This document shows, one piece after another, positions 1 to 7,865 of a DNA stretch of 17,832 bases. Within the stretch, counting starts at the first letter, position 1; every line of letters begins with the position of its first letter. The notes beneath the pieces are model-generated. The model had not been told where the DNA came from, did no database searches, and saw only the letters and a list, made by a program, of their open reading frames with translations. The stretch is taken from contig CBFHSE010000033.1 in NCBI GenBank assembly GCA_965658435.1, forward strand, positions 1-17,832. The letters are read 5' to 3'. This DNA comes from JADHLN01 sp965658435. Its GTDB lineage: Bacteria > Pseudomonadota > Alphaproteobacteria > Rickettsiales > JABIRX01. The position numbers were made by a program, and so were the translations under genes.

Positions 1-30
1 AAGCGTTCATTGGGTTTGATTTAAGATTTT

Positions 31-336
31 ATGCTAAAAAATATGAATAATTTAATCTACCAAGGTATCGTTGAAGATATCAGAAATGATAAATGCTCCG
101 ATGGTGAAATTGAGAAATTACTAGAAGTTTTTACAAGCGCAATTAGCTATTTTACCAATGGCTTATCTGAAAAATATTGGGAAAATTTAAGTGATTTTTT
201 TGATTCAGATGACTCTGATATTTTTAATTTTAGTCTTAAAATTCAAAAAGAGCGAAAAGGATCAAGATTTCGATATATTGGGGAATTTAAGCTGGATTCA
301 AAAAATCTAAAAATATTTGCCAAATCTAGTAATTAA
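31..336 (+). CDS. Hypothetical protein, 101 aa
   Basis: I do not recognise this protein. It is a small, acidic, probably soluble protein with no signal peptide or membrane segment. The N-terminal half looks helical, followed by an Asp/Ser-rich stretch around residues 52-62 and a C-terminal part that could form beta strands (FSLKIQKERKG, then FRYIGEFKLD). An in-frame TAA at 22-24 shows that the frame does not come from further upstream. No Shine-Dalgarno sequence is visible before the ATG at 31 or before a second in-frame ATG at 43, so the start is uncertain. Its stop codon shares a TTAA with the stop of the convergent downstream gene. It may be unrelated to the metal genes. Confidence 0.55.
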   Translation: MLKNMNNLIYQGIVEDIRNDKCSDGEIEKLLEVFTSAISYFTNGLSEKYWENLSDFFDSDDSDIFNFSLKIQKERKGSRFRYIGEFKLDSKNLKIFAKSSN

Positions 337-1310
337 CCAGCCCAATCCTCAGCATTTAATTTCTTAATTCTTTTTCTAAAAACCTTATCAAATTTTTCGA
401 TATTTTCTTTAAACCACTCATGCTGGTTGTTCCAATCATTTTCGTTCTGAGTATTTACCCCATCCTTTGAAAAAGAGATTTCTGATTTTGTATTATCAGG
501 AAGCTCTCTCCATTCCAACTTATATCCTATCTCAGATTCAATACTATCCTTATTTTGTAGTAACAGATTAAAAAAAGCTTTTGCATTATCTTTATCTGCT
601 AAAGTTAAGGCAACACTAATAACATTATCACGAGTATTTAGCCTAGCGTTAATATAAAAATGGCTACGACCAACAGCAAAAGTTTGCCAATGTCTTGGTC
701 TTGGATCTTGCGTGCGAAGTTTTGATCCGTTATTTTCTAAATAATCAATTAATCCCTGCCAATAGCGATATTGCATCGCTTTAGTTTCTGATTCAATCCC
801 CTCACTAATATTTTTTGCTGCCTGTGATATTGTTTTGCTCCAATTATTTGGTTTACTAACAATGTTGAATTTAGGAGCAGCAGGAGATTCTCCTATTTTC
901 CACAACTCAATTTCTAATCCAAAAAATCTAAAATCATCATCAGTAATTTTATTTAGCCAATCAAGCGCTGCTCTATGTTCTTCAGTGAATTTTGCTGAAA
1001 TCCAAACTATTGTAACTGCTTGAAGTCCCGATGCATAAGTAAGCAATTGACCAAGATGTTTATGATCAGTTTTATCAATCTGATTTTCTATCAATACCCA
1101 TGAATCATCTTCGGTATTTTTGCATAAAATATCGGCTCTAAATGGGCCAACATCCTTTTCTTGAGCTTCTAATTCTAGGGGGGTTCTTATTGTTTCAGAG
1201 AGTAGTTCCAAATTCTTTTCTTCAGCAAGCCAAGGGGTAAAGTCTTGCGCTTCATTGTTCCAGACCTCTTTTAAATTAATTTTTTTTAGGCGTTCTAGCT
1301 TGTTTTTCAT
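333..1310 (-). CDS. DUF4268-type protein with PD-(D/E)XK nuclease-like motif
   Basis: This 325-residue soluble protein resembles the DUF4268 family. Its N-terminal half has a PD-(D/E)XK-like core: an acidic strand with FRADIL (Asp60), then WVLIENQ (Glu75, Gln77 in the place usually held by Lys), then HLGQLLTYASGL (about residues 85-96), as in restriction-endonuclease-like folds. The C-terminal half (about residues 180-320) contains the aromatic-rich stretch MQYRYWQGLIDYL and a later EWREL stretch, typical of DUF4268. Family members are often found in defence or mobile regions, but their biochemical role is poorly defined, so nuclease activity here is inference. It starts at an ATG with no obvious ribosome binding site and is divergent from the czc-type operon, separated by about 100 nt. 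Confidence 0.75.
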   Translation of the reverse strand: MKNKLERLKKINLKEVWNNEAQDFTPWLAEEKNLELLSETIRTPLELEAQEKDVGPFRADILCKNTEDDSWVLIENQIDKTDHKHLGQLLTYASGLQAVTIVWISAKFTEEHRAALDWLNKITDDDFRFFGLEIELWKIGESPAAPKFNIVSKPNNWSKTISQAAKNISEGIESETKAMQYRYWQGLIDYLENNGSKLRTQDPRPRHWQTFAVGRSHFYINARLNTRDNVISVALTLADKDNAKAFFNLLLQNKDSIESEIGYKLEWRELPDNTKSEISFSKDGVNTQNENDWNNQHEWFKENIEKFDKVFRKRIKKLNAEDWAG

Positions 1311-1412
1311 AATTATAATTTTATGGAAAAATAACTTAAGAAATTATCAGAGTGGTTTTGTTTTTACAATAAAAGATTGAATTTTACAAATTTCCTAGTA
1401 AGATTCTGGTTT
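1311..1412. promoter_or_regulatory. Divergent intergenic region with possible czc operon promoter
   Basis: This is the only gap from which both the DUF4268-type gene (minus) and the czc-type operon (plus) could be transcribed. It is AT-rich. A TACAAT hexamer at 1365-1370 could serve as a -10 box for the plus operon, but the best -35 match (TTATCA, 1344-1349) leaves only a 15-nt spacer. A short palindrome, AATTATAATT (1311-1320), lies just before the minus-strand start. I see no convincing MerR-, ArsR- or Zur-type operator and no copy of the candidate ECF promoter found near 17420. Confidence 0.2.
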
Positions 1413-1742
1413 ATGTCTAGATACAAAATTGCAATACATTTTTTAATCATTCTATCAATGCTGTCAGCTGGCGTTGCCTCTGCTCATATTTGTTTGGATG
1501 ATGATGCAGAACATAACATTTCTGTAGTGTCTGTAGCTGATAAAACTGATAATTCTTCTTCTGATATAGCATTTGATTGCTGTGATTCTTCTTGTCATCA
1601 TAATTGTAATCATCTTTTTAGTCTTAGTTCAAACTTAACTTCAGGACTTTCTGATTTTTCTGAAAAAAATCTTGTTGATTCTTACAATGATTCTATTCCT
1701 CTAAACTATACCTCCCTCCCTTCTAAACCTCCCAAAGCATAA
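1413..1742 (+). CDS. CzcI-like small secreted protein, 109 aa
   Basis: This is a short exported protein directly upstream of the czcCBA-type genes, the position held by czcI in Cupriavidus. I chose the ATG at 1413 because it gives a clean signal peptide: MSRYK, a hydrophobic core IAIHFLIILSML, and an AxA-type cleavage site near GVASA. A TTG at 1377 would add 12 residues but puts extra sequence before the signal. The mature part is Ser/Asp-rich with a Cys/His cluster, DCCDSSCHHNCNH (about residues 55-67), that could bind metal, and it ends in Pro-rich PSKPPKA, reminiscent of CzcI-type proteins. CzcI is thought to modulate czc expression or periplasmic metal handling. The assignment rests on position, size and the Cys/His cluster rather than a strong sequence match. 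Confidence 0.6.
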   Translation: MSRYKIAIHFLIILSMLSAGVASAHICLDDDAEHNISVVSVADKTDNSSSDIAFDCCDSSCHHNCNHLFSLSSNLTSGLSDFSEKNLVDSYNDSIPLNYTSLPSKPPKA

Positions 1743-1784
1743 CAATTAATTAAGGCGAAATGCCTCTTTATTTATTAATTGTTA
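1740..1784 (+). repeat. Inverted repeat (hairpin) between czcI-like and czcC-like genes
   Basis: Perfect 11-nt arms, TAACAATTAAT at 1740-1750 and ATTAATTGTTA at 1774-1784, enclose a second small stem, AGGC (1753-1756) with GCCT (1762-1765) and a 5-nt loop. The left arm contains the stop codon of the CzcI-like gene, and the right arm ends 15 nt before the czcC-like ATG. No U-tract follows the right arm, so it does not look like an intrinsic terminator. An mRNA processing or stability element, or a protein-binding palindrome, is possible. Confidence 0.5.
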
Positions 1785-1799
1785 ATCAATGGGAAATTC

Positions 1800-3122
1800 A
1801 TGAATTTATTTAAAGCATTATTGTGCGTTTGCACCATATTTATAAACTTTTTATCTTGGTCTAAGTCTTATGCTTATGAGCCTCACACACCTAAAGATCA
1901 TAAATATGAAGAATCAATTTATCAAAATAGCAAGGTTATAACCTTGGAAGAAGCCATTACTTTAGGGATGGAATTTTCTCCTGAAATAAAATCTTCAAAA
2001 GCAGGAATAGCAGCAGCTAGAGGTTTGGAAAAGCAGGCTGGATATTGGAACAATCCTAACTTTGAAATTGAAGCAGAAAATATTGCTGGTACTGGCCCAT
2101 ATACAGGTTCTGATTCTGCAGAATACACCTACAGCCTATCTAAATCTATTGATATAAGTGGAAAAAGAACTGCCCGTAAAAATGCAGCTTCACAAGCAAA
2201 AAAAGCAGCCAATAGTAATTTTACCGCATCTAAATTAAACATAGTGCGTAATATTCATGTTGCTTATGCTAGCGTTTTAGCTGAAGCTGAAGCATTAAAG
2301 CTTGCAAAAGAACAGGAAATATTAGCTAAACAAATATTAAGAACTGTTTCCAAGCGAGTTAATGCTGCAAGAGAGTCAGAAATTCAAAAAATTAAAGCAA
2401 CTGTTGCTCATGAAAGCGCAGTAATTGCAACCAATCAAGAAAAACAGCAGTTTAATTCAGCTAAACAAAATCTCGCTAAATTATTAGGAAAAGAAACTCT
2501 AGATGTATCTCTAGACCACTCTCACTTTTTTGATCTTGTAGCTCCAGAACCAATTGCAACATATCAGACAAAACTCAGTGATTCGCCTATCTTAAAAAAA
2601 TTTTACTATTTGAGCAAAGAAAAGGAATTTTCTTTTGAGCTTGAAAGAGCTGAAAAAGTTTCAGATCCAACAGTAAAGATAGGAATAAGAGAGTTTAAAG
2701 GAGTTGGTGAACAAGCATTAGTTGCAGGATTATCTATACCACTACCAATATTTAATTGGAATGGTGGCAATACATATAGTGCAAGAGCAGAACTAGACCA
2801 AGCAAGAAATAATGAGTTAGGAGCTAAATTATCACTTGAGCAGAATTTAATAGAAGAATGGAAAAATTGGCAAATATCCTATCAAACTGCTGATAGATTA
2901 AGAAATACTATATTACCAACTGCCCAAAAAGCATTTAAGGTCGCTAAATCAGGCTACGAAAAAGGTAAATTTCCATATTTAGAAGTTTTAGATGCTCAGC
3001 GCACCTTATTTGATGCCAGAGCAAAATATCACGTAGCTTTGAAGCAATATCATGTAGCCAGGGCAAATATAGAATTAATCACAACACCAATTAGCAATTT
3101 AAAAGGTAATAATCATGAATAA
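1800..3122 (+). CDS. czcC: CzcC-type outer-membrane factor of HME-RND efflux pump
   Basis: This is the TolC-like outer-membrane channel of a tripartite cation efflux pump; 440 residues is normal for the family. I chose the ATG at 1800, with GGGA at 1791-1794 as a weak ribosome binding site. A TTG at 1779 would lengthen the protein by seven residues, but it lies inside an inverted repeat. The N terminus is a signal peptide (MNLFKALLCVCTIFINF, likely cleavage after SYA). Two outer-membrane-efflux-protein repeats follow, with the typical LEEAITLG start, the long amphipathic Ala/Lys-rich helices, and the SIPLPIFNWNGG motif in the second half. There is no lipobox. The gene overlaps the czcB-type gene by 8 nt, indicating one transcript and coupled translation. 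Confidence 0.88.
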   Translation: MNLFKALLCVCTIFINFLSWSKSYAYEPHTPKDHKYEESIYQNSKVITLEEAITLGMEFSPEIKSSKAGIAAARGLEKQAGYWNNPNFEIEAENIAGTGPYTGSDSAEYTYSLSKSIDISGKRTARKNAASQAKKAANSNFTASKLNIVRNIHVAYASVLAEAEALKLAKEQEILAKQILRTVSKRVNAARESEIQKIKATVAHESAVIATNQEKQQFNSAKQNLAKLLGKETLDVSLDHSHFFDLVAPEPIATYQTKLSDSPILKKFYYLSKEKEFSFELERAEKVSDPTVKIGIREFKGVGEQALVAGLSIPLPIFNWNGGNTYSARAELDQARNNELGAKLSLEQNLIEEWKNWQISYQTADRLRNTILPTAQKAFKVAKSGYEKGKFPYLEVLDAQRTLFDARAKYHVALKQYHVARANIELITTPISNLKGNNHE

Positions 3123-4104
3123 GATAATATTAAAAATAATTTTAGTTTCAGTTTTTGCAACTGGACAATTTTTTTCTTTAGCTTCATTTGCCAAAGATGA
3201 CCATAACCATCAGCATAAAGAATCTGAAAATCATAAAGAAAAGCAAGAACACGAAAGTCATGACAGCAATCATAACGAACATGAAGAAAATATTGCTACC
3301 ATATCAGAGGAATCAGCTAAAAATGCTGGTATTAAAATTAGCAAAGCTGATTCTCAAAAAATATTTGAGACAATATCATTAACGGGCAAAATCATTTTAG
3401 ATCAAGATAGAACTTATGATATAAAGGCTCGTTTTCCAGGTATTGTAAAAGATGTGAAGGTTAAATGGGGACAAAAAGTTAGAAAGGGACAGGTTTTAGC
3501 AGTTATTGAAAGTAATGACAGTTTAAAGTTATATTCAGTTAAAGCTCCAAGAGATGGCATTGTTTTAAAGCGTAACACTAATGTTGGTAATGTTGCAGGT
3601 GATGAGTCTATTTTTACAGTAGCCGATCTTTCAAGAGTCTGGGCTGAATTTCACGTTTTTCCCAAAGATATTCATGATGTAAAAGAAGGTCAGGAGGTGA
3701 TTGTTAGAACCTTAGAAAATGGCACAAAAGAGCAAGGAAAAATATCCCTTATACTTCCAACAGCGGACTCTGAAAGCCAAACTGTAATAGCTATTGTTTC
3801 ATTAGATAATACTAAGGCAAAGTGCAAGCCAGGAATGAGTGTGGAAGGAAAAGTTAAAATATTAGAAAAACAAGTACCTATTGCTGTAAATAAAGAGGCT
3901 ATACAAAAAATTGAAGATGAAACTGTGATTTTTGTTAAAGAATATAGCGATAAATATGAAGCTCGCCATATCAAATTAGGCAAAGGCGATGATAAGTATG
4001 TTGAGGTAATAGAGGGTTTAAGCAAAGGTGAGGAATATGTATCACATGGTAGCTTTATCATTAAAGCTGATATTTTGAAATCTACTGCTGAACATTCGCA
4101 TTAA
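3115..4104 (+). CDS. czcB: CzcB-type membrane fusion protein with His-rich N terminus
   Basis: This is the periplasmic adaptor linking the CzcA-type pump to its outer-membrane channel. A signal peptide (cleavage likely after SFA, residue 26) is followed by a His/Glu/Lys-rich segment at about residues 29-58 with eight histidines, which probably buffers or captures periplasmic metal. Next comes the barrel-sandwich (lipoyl-like) hybrid domain: FPGIVKDVKVKWGQKV, then a short hairpin region, then SVKAPRDGIVLKRN. Beta-barrel and membrane-proximal domains follow (LSRVWAEFHVFPKD; GMSVEGKV). The protein ends EHSH. At 329 residues it is shorter than classical CzcB (over 500), mostly because the alpha-hairpin is very short. 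An AAAAGGT ribosome binding site lies at 3101-3107. Confidence 0.88.
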   Translation: MNKIILKIILVSVFATGQFFSLASFAKDDHNHQHKESENHKEKQEHESHDSNHNEHEENIATISEESAKNAGIKISKADSQKIFETISLTGKIILDQDRTYDIKARFPGIVKDVKVKWGQKVRKGQVLAVIESNDSLKLYSVKAPRDGIVLKRNTNVGNVAGDESIFTVADLSRVWAEFHVFPKDIHDVKEGQEVIVRTLENGTKEQGKISLILPTADSESQTVIAIVSLDNTKAKCKPGMSVEGKVKILEKQVPIAVNKEAIQKIEDETVIFVKEYSDKYEARHIKLGKGDDKYVEVIEGLSKGEEYVSHGSFIIKADILKSTAEHSH

Positions 4105-4106
4105 AT

Positions 4107-4114
4107 AAAGGAGA
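4107..4114 (+). promoter_or_regulatory. Strong ribosome binding site of the czcA-type gene
   Basis: AAAGGAGA lies six nucleotides before the ATG at 4121. It is the best Shine-Dalgarno sequence in the plus operon and fixes the start of the pump gene. Most other genes here overlap their upstream neighbour and have weak or no such site. Confidence 0.75.
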
Positions 4115-4120
4115 AAGAAC

Positions 4121-7100
4121 ATGTTAAAAATAATTAATTTTTCCATTCATCATCGTTTCATTGTTTTGATATCTGTCATTTGTTTGATGGTACTTGGAAT
4201 ATATAATTTTCAGAAACTACCAATTGATGCAGTACCTGATATCACAAATGTTCAGGTGCAAATTAATACTGAAGCAAAAGGATATTCACCTTTAGAAGTT
4301 GAGCAAAGAATTACCTTTCCTATTGAAACAGCATTATCTGGTATTCCAAAAATGGATCACACCAGATCATTATCTCGCTATGGCCTATCTCAAATTACTG
4401 TAGTTTTTGAAGATGGAACAGATATTTATTTTGCCAGACAGTTAATTGCTGAGAGATTACAACAAATTAAGAATATATTACCACAAAATATTGATCCTAT
4501 CATGGGGCCAATTAGTACGGGTTTAGGAGAAATATATTTTTATACTGTAGAAGCAGATAAGGACGCTAAAAAAGAGGATGGCTCCTCTTACAATTCAATG
4601 GATTTACTTACTATTCAAGAATGGATAATAGTTCCTCAGCTTAGAAATTTAAAAGGAATTGTTGAGATAAATACTATTGGCGGATATGAGAAGCAATTTC
4701 ATGTAAAGCCATATCCACAGAAACTTTTATCATATAATATCACCATTAATGATGTGATAAAAGCCCTAGAAGCGAACAATAATAATATAGGTGCAGGCTA
4801 TATTGAAAAAAATGGTGAACAATATTTAATTAGAGTTCCAGGTCAAGTTCAAGATATTGATGATATTAGCCATATTATAGTATCAAAAAAAGATGATCTT
4901 ACTATTAGAATAAGAGATATAGCAGATGTTATGCTAGGATCACCTCTTAGAAGTGGAGCAGCAACAAAAGATGGAGAGGAAACTGTTCTTGGAACTGCTA
5001 TGATGCTCATGGGAGAGAATAGTCAAGAAATAGCAAAAAAGGTCGCAACAAAACTTCAAGAAATTAATAAGACTTTACCAGAAGGAGTAATTGCTAAGCC
5101 TGTATATGATCGAACCAATTTAGTTAATAAAGCAATTACAACGGTAGAAAAAAACCTTTTAGAAGGAGCTTTGCTAGTAATTGTGATTTTATTTGTGTTG
5201 CTAGGCAATATTCGCGCCGCCTTAATTACTGCTGCTGTTATTCCTATCTCTATGCTTATGACAATAACTGGAATGGTTAAAAATAATGTTTCAGGAAATT
5301 TAATGAGTCTTGGAGCCTTAGATTTTGGCTTAATTGTTGATGGTGCAGTTATTATTATTGAAAATTGTATTCGCCGTTTTGGTATTACTCAAAAAGAATT
5401 AGGAAGACTATTAAACAAAGAAGAAAGATTCAAACTTGCCTCTGAAGCGACAGCAGAAGTAATAAAGCCGAGTATCTTCGGAGTTATTATTATTACAGTT
5501 GTATATTTGCCTATTTTTTCTTTAACTGGAGTTGAAGGAAAAATGTTTCACCCAATGGCATTTACTGTAGTATTTGCCTTAACCTCAGCACTTATTTTAT
5601 CACTTACTCTTGTTCCTGCCAGTGTTGCTTTGTTTTTAACTGGAAAAGTAGAAGAAAAAGAAAATAAATTCTTAATTAAAGTTAGAAACTGGTATGAACC
5701 AATATTGCACTACAGTATAAAACGCCCTAAAGAAATAATTATTGCTTCTGTGGCTCTAGTTATTATCAGCTTATTTATTCTAAGTAGATTAGGATCAGAA
5801 TTTGTTCCACCCCTTGATGAAGGTGATATTGCAGTACAAGTTCTAAGAGCGCCTGGAACATCTCTAACGCAGTCAGTTGATATGCAAAAAGATGTAGAGA
5901 ATTTGCTGAAAGATTTTGCAGAAGTTGAAACTGTTATTTCAAGAATTGGTACAGCAGAAGTTGCAACGGATGCTATGCCACCAAATATTGCTGATACTTA
6001 CATACTGCTTAAACCAAAAAAAGATTGGCCCAAACCAAGAAAAGATAAAGAAGAGCTGATTGAAAAAATGGAAATAGCTCTAGAAAAGCTACCTGGAAAT
6101 AATTATGAATTTTCTCAGCCAATAGAATTAAGATTTAATGAGTTAATATCAGGAGTAAGAAGTGATTTGGCGGTTAAAATATATGGTGATGATTTACAAA
6201 AACTTCTTAAATCAGCAAATGAAATATCTAATATTATTCAAAAAATAAAAGGAGCTTCTGATGTTAAGGTAGAACAAATATCAGGACTTCCTGTTTTAAG
6301 TATAATACCAGATAGAGAAGCCCTTGATCGTTTTGGATTGAATATTTCTGACGTTCAAGAAGTGATAGAAGTTGCTATGGGCGGCAAAGAGGCTGGTCAA
6401 CTTTTTAAAGGAGATCAAAGGTTTGATATTGTGGTAAGATTGCCAGAAGATTTACGCAGCGATATTAAAACCCTAGAAAGATTGCCAATACCACTTAATA
6501 CTAAGAAATATCCAAATTATGTTCCTCTTCGAGAAGTTGCCAATATTAAAGTAATTTACGGCCCAAATCAAATTAGTCGTGAAAATGCAAAGCGTAGAAT
6601 TGTCGTAACTAGTAATGTTAGAAATCGTGATTTAGGAAGTTTCGTTAGCGAGATTCAGGATGAGCTATCTGAAAAAGTAAAATTACCTACAGGATATTGG
6701 CTAGAATTTGGTGGAACTTTTGAACAATTAATATCAGCAAAAGCTAGGTTGATGATTGTTGTGCCGGTTGCTCTTTTGTTAATATTTTCTTTATTGTTCA
6801 TGGCATTTAACTCAGCAAGAGCAGCTTTACTAATTTTTACAGGAGTTCCTCTTGCTTTAACTGGAGGGATATTATCTTTAGCTATAAGAGGAATCCCGTT
6901 TTCAATATCTGCTGGTGTTGGCTTTATTGCATTATCTGGTGTTGCCGTACTAAATGGCATGGTAATGGTTTCCTTTATTCGTAATTTACAAGATGAAGGA
7001 ATAACGCTAGATGAAGCTATTATAAAAGGTGCATTAACTAGGTTAAGACCAATCTTAATGACAGCTTTAGTTGCAAGTCTTGGCTTTGTACCGATGGCAT

Positions 7101-7255
7101 TAAATACAGGAACTGGTGCTGAAGTACAAAGACCGCTTGCCACTGTAGTTATTGGAGGAATTATTTCTTCCACGATTTTAACATTAGTGGTTCTACCAAC
7201 GCTTTACAGATTTTTTCATATTAAGAAATTAAAAACAGAAAATTATGCCAAATAA
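4121..7255 (+). CDS. czcA: CzcA-type HME1 RND pump, divalent cations
   Basis: This is the inner-membrane proton/cation antiporter of a heavy-metal RND system. Its 1044 residues match the family. The fourth transmembrane helix carries LGALDFGLIVDGAV with Asp401, Asp407 and Glu414. These correspond to Asp402, Asp408 and Glu415 of Cupriavidus CzcA and mark the HME1 subgroup (Zn, Co, Cd) as distinct from the Cu/Ag HME4 pumps. Other family signatures are LPIDAVPDITNVQVQ near the N terminus, two large periplasmic loops (about residues 35-340 and 560-860), GSEFVPPLDEGDIAVQ, and GVGFIALSGVAVLNG in the second half. Exactly which divalent metal is moved cannot be read from the sequence. It follows the czcB-type gene by 16 nt, and its end overlaps the CDF gene by 11 nt. 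Confidence 0.92.
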   Translation: MLKIINFSIHHRFIVLISVICLMVLGIYNFQKLPIDAVPDITNVQVQINTEAKGYSPLEVEQRITFPIETALSGIPKMDHTRSLSRYGLSQITVVFEDGTDIYFARQLIAERLQQIKNILPQNIDPIMGPISTGLGEIYFYTVEADKDAKKEDGSSYNSMDLLTIQEWIIVPQLRNLKGIVEINTIGGYEKQFHVKPYPQKLLSYNITINDVIKALEANNNNIGAGYIEKNGEQYLIRVPGQVQDIDDISHIIVSKKDDLTIRIRDIADVMLGSPLRSGAATKDGEETVLGTAMMLMGENSQEIAKKVATKLQEINKTLPEGVIAKPVYDRTNLVNKAITTVEKNLLEGALLVIVILFVLLGNIRAALITAAVIPISMLMTITGMVKNNVSGNLMSLGALDFGLIVDGAVIIIENCIRRFGITQKELGRLLNKEERFKLASEATAEVIKPSIFGVIIITVVYLPIFSLTGVEGKMFHPMAFTVVFALTSALILSLTLVPASVALFLTGKVEEKENKFLIKVRNWYEPILHYSIKRPKEIIIASVALVIISLFILSRLGSEFVPPLDEGDIAVQVLRAPGTSLTQSVDMQKDVENLLKDFAEVETVISRIGTAEVATDAMPPNIADTYILLKPKKDWPKPRKDKEELIEKMEIALEKLPGNNYEFSQPIELRFNELISGVRSDLAVKIYGDDLQKLLKSANEISNIIQKIKGASDVKVEQISGLPVLSIIPDREALDRFGLNISDVQEVIEVAMGGKEAGQLFKGDQRFDIVVRLPEDLRSDIKTLERLPIPLNTKKYPNYVPLREVANIKVIYGPNQISRENAKRRIVVTSNVRNRDLGSFVSEIQDELSEKVKLPTGYWLEFGGTFEQLISAKARLMIVVPVALLLIFSLLFMAFNSARAALLIFTGVPLALTGGILSLAIRGIPFSISAGVGFIALSGVAVLNGMVMVSFIRNLQDEGITLDEAIIKGALTRLRPILMTALVASLGFVPMALNTGTGAEVQRPLATVVIGGIISSTILTLVVLPTLYRFFHIKKLKTENYAK

Positions 7256-7865
7256 TTGTTGCGATTCAGACGAACATAATTGGAACTGTAAGTATAGAAA
7301 AATCTTATGGATAGTTCTTCTAATAAATTTAGGAATGTTTATATTGGAAATTTTCTCAGGTCTTATATCTGGGTCACAATCTTTACTTGCTGATTCACTC
7401 GATTTCTTTTCAGATGCAGCAAATTATGGAATATCCTTATATGTATTAAGTAAATCCATCACATTACGAGCTAAAGCATCTTTAATAAAAGGATATAGCA
7501 TGGGAGTATTTGGAATTTTTGTTGCTGTAAGTACAATTTATAAAGTGTTTTTTGCTGTCACACCAAAAGCTGAAATTATAAGCACTGTGGGTTTTGTGGC
7601 ATTAGCGGCCAATCTCTTTAGTGCTTTTCTTTTATATAAATATCGCAAAGGAGACAGTAACAGAGCTTCTGTGTGGATTTGTAGTAGAAATGATGCAATT
7701 GCAAATATTGCAGTTATTTTTGCTGGAATTGGCGTTTGGATAACGAGTACAAAATGGCCAGATTTAATAGTGGCATTTATTATTGCTTCTATCTCCTTAA
7801 ATGGAGCTCTTCACATAATTAGAAAAGCCAAAAAAGAATTAGAGGATAGAAAAGTGGTTAATTAA
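7245..7865 (+). CDS. Short CDF-type cation transporter lacking the cytoplasmic domain
   Basis: This 206-residue inner-membrane protein resembles the transmembrane domain of cation diffusion facilitators (CzcD/ZitB/YiiP). The TM2 motif LLADSLDFFSDAANYG supplies Asp53 and Asp57, and TM5 has CSRNDAIAN with Cys146 and Asp150, equivalent to the DxxxD plus HxxxD transport site of YiiP but with Cys in place of His. The C-terminal metal-binding domain of about 90 residues is absent; the protein stops in a short charged helix. The N terminus is Cys/His-rich (CCDSDEHNWNC, residues 5-15) and could pick up metal. A family of such short transporters is known next to RND operons, so this is probably not a broken gene. 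It probably moves cytoplasmic metal to the periplasm for the pump. It overlaps the end of the czcA-type gene by 11 nt. Confidence 0.85.
   Translation: MPNNCCDSDEHNWNCKYRKILWIVLLINLGMFILEIFSGLISGSQSLLADSLDFFSDAANYGISLYVLSKSITLRAKASLIKGYSMGVFGIFVAVSTIYKVFFAVTPKAEIISTVGFVALAANLFSAFLLYKYRKGDSNRASVWICSRNDAIANIAVIFAGIGVWITSTKWPDLIVAFIIASISLNGALHIIRKAKKELEDRKVVN

Noticed and set aside
1740..1784. Intrinsic terminator at the nested inverted repeat
   Set aside because: No U-tract follows the stem and the stem is AT-rich, while the downstream pump genes would need to be transcribed through it. I kept it only as an inverted repeat.
3690..4061. Minus-strand frame of 123 codons inside the czcB-type gene
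   Set aside because: The plus-strand frame encodes clear adaptor domains; the opposite frame gives a Ser/Leu-rich translation with no recognisable motif.
6655..7173. Long open frame (172 codons) on the minus strand inside the czcA-type gene
   Set aside because: It lies fully within a well-supported RND gene, has no family resemblance and no ribosome binding site. It is a by-product of AT-rich codon use on the other strand.
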